Shown in pieces: positions 6,134 to 6,235 of a DNA stretch of 6,235 nucleotides. Positions within the stretch are counted from its first letter, which is position 1. Every line of letters begins with the position of its first letter. The notes beneath the pieces were generated by a model. That model was not told the DNA's origin and ran no database searches. It worked only from the letters and a program-made list of their open reading frames with translations. The position numbers and the translations under genes are program-made. Source of the stretch: Caldimonas sp. (GTDB taxonomy: Bacteria; Pseudomonadota; Gammaproteobacteria; Burkholderiales; Burkholderiaceae_C); contig JASLGD010000603.1 in the NCBI GenBank assembly GCA_030150305.1, positions 1 through 6,235 of the forward strand. Reading direction: 5' to 3'.

Positions 6134-6235
6134 CCCGATCGACCACCGAGCACGCGGCGACGTGCGCGCCCGGTGCCGCCGGCGCGCCGGGCCGCGCTCG
6201 CGGCCGCGTGCGCGCGACCTCATGAAGTCCTCGTC
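6134..6235. other. Right edge, hairpin-rich, no supported gene
   Basis: After the hydrolase stop come several inverted repeats: GCACG/CGTGC (6150-6154 and 6161-6165), a palindrome at 6179-6190, and GGCCGCG-CT-CGCGGCC (6190-6205). They could act as transcript-end structure, but no T tract follows. An ATG at 6222 begins MKSS on the plus strand without a Shine-Dalgarno site. The overlapping TCA (6220-6222) could equally be the stop of a minus-strand gene entering from the right. The window ends too soon to decide. Confidence 0.4.
6190..6205. terminator. GC-rich hairpin downstream of the exported hydrolase
   Basis: Perfect 7-base arms GGCCGCG and CGCGGCC are separated by CT; as RNA this would be a stem of about 6 bp with a 4-base loop. 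It lies 57 bases after the stop at 6133. It lacks a U tract, so its role as a terminator is only positional inference. Confidence 0.3.

Noticed and set aside
4859..6223. Minus-strand open frame of 454 codons antisense to the exported hydrolase
   Set aside because: Arg/Ala/Val/Glu-rich shadow translation and no ribosome site. The plus strand has a signal peptide and an intact metal motif.

Overview
This is a very GC-rich window (by eye roughly 70% G+C) that reads as ordinary bacterial chromosome. High-GC codon use, strong Shine-Dalgarno sites and protein styles familiar from Burkholderiales suggest a betaproteobacterium. That placement is an impression from the sequence, not a database result. 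I see no mobile element, CRISPR array, rRNA or tRNA.

Six protein genes are supported. From left to right they are: a 62-residue conserved-looking hypothetical protein (minus, 159-347); an isocitrate lyase/PEP mutase superfamily enzyme (plus, 553-1386); a class III (CaiB/BaiF) CoA-transferase (minus, 1436-2626); an amidase-signature hydrolase resembling plant AMI1 indole-3-acetamide hydrolase (plus, 2697-3887); a class I SAM-dependent methyltransferase (minus, 3915-4742); and an exported metallo-beta-lactamase-fold hydrolase (plus, 4895-6133). The first 158 bases and the last 102 bases hold no gene I can support.

The strands alternate strictly (-,+,-,+,-,+), so no two neighbours can share a same-strand operon. 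There are three divergent intergenic regions (348-552, 2627-2696, 4743-4894) and two tight convergent junctions (1387-1435 and 3888-3914). The most suggestive functional pairing is the divergent CoA-transferase and amidase, which share only 70 bp. The amidase could release a carboxylic acid that the CoA-transferase then activates to a CoA thioester. This is inference only. The remaining genes look like stand-alone accessory metabolism of unknown substrate.

I did not find a clear new multi-gene system. The points most worth a second look are the hydrolase whose expected bridging metal ligand appears to be Asn, the AMI1-like amidase with its divergent partner, and the small 62-residue protein.
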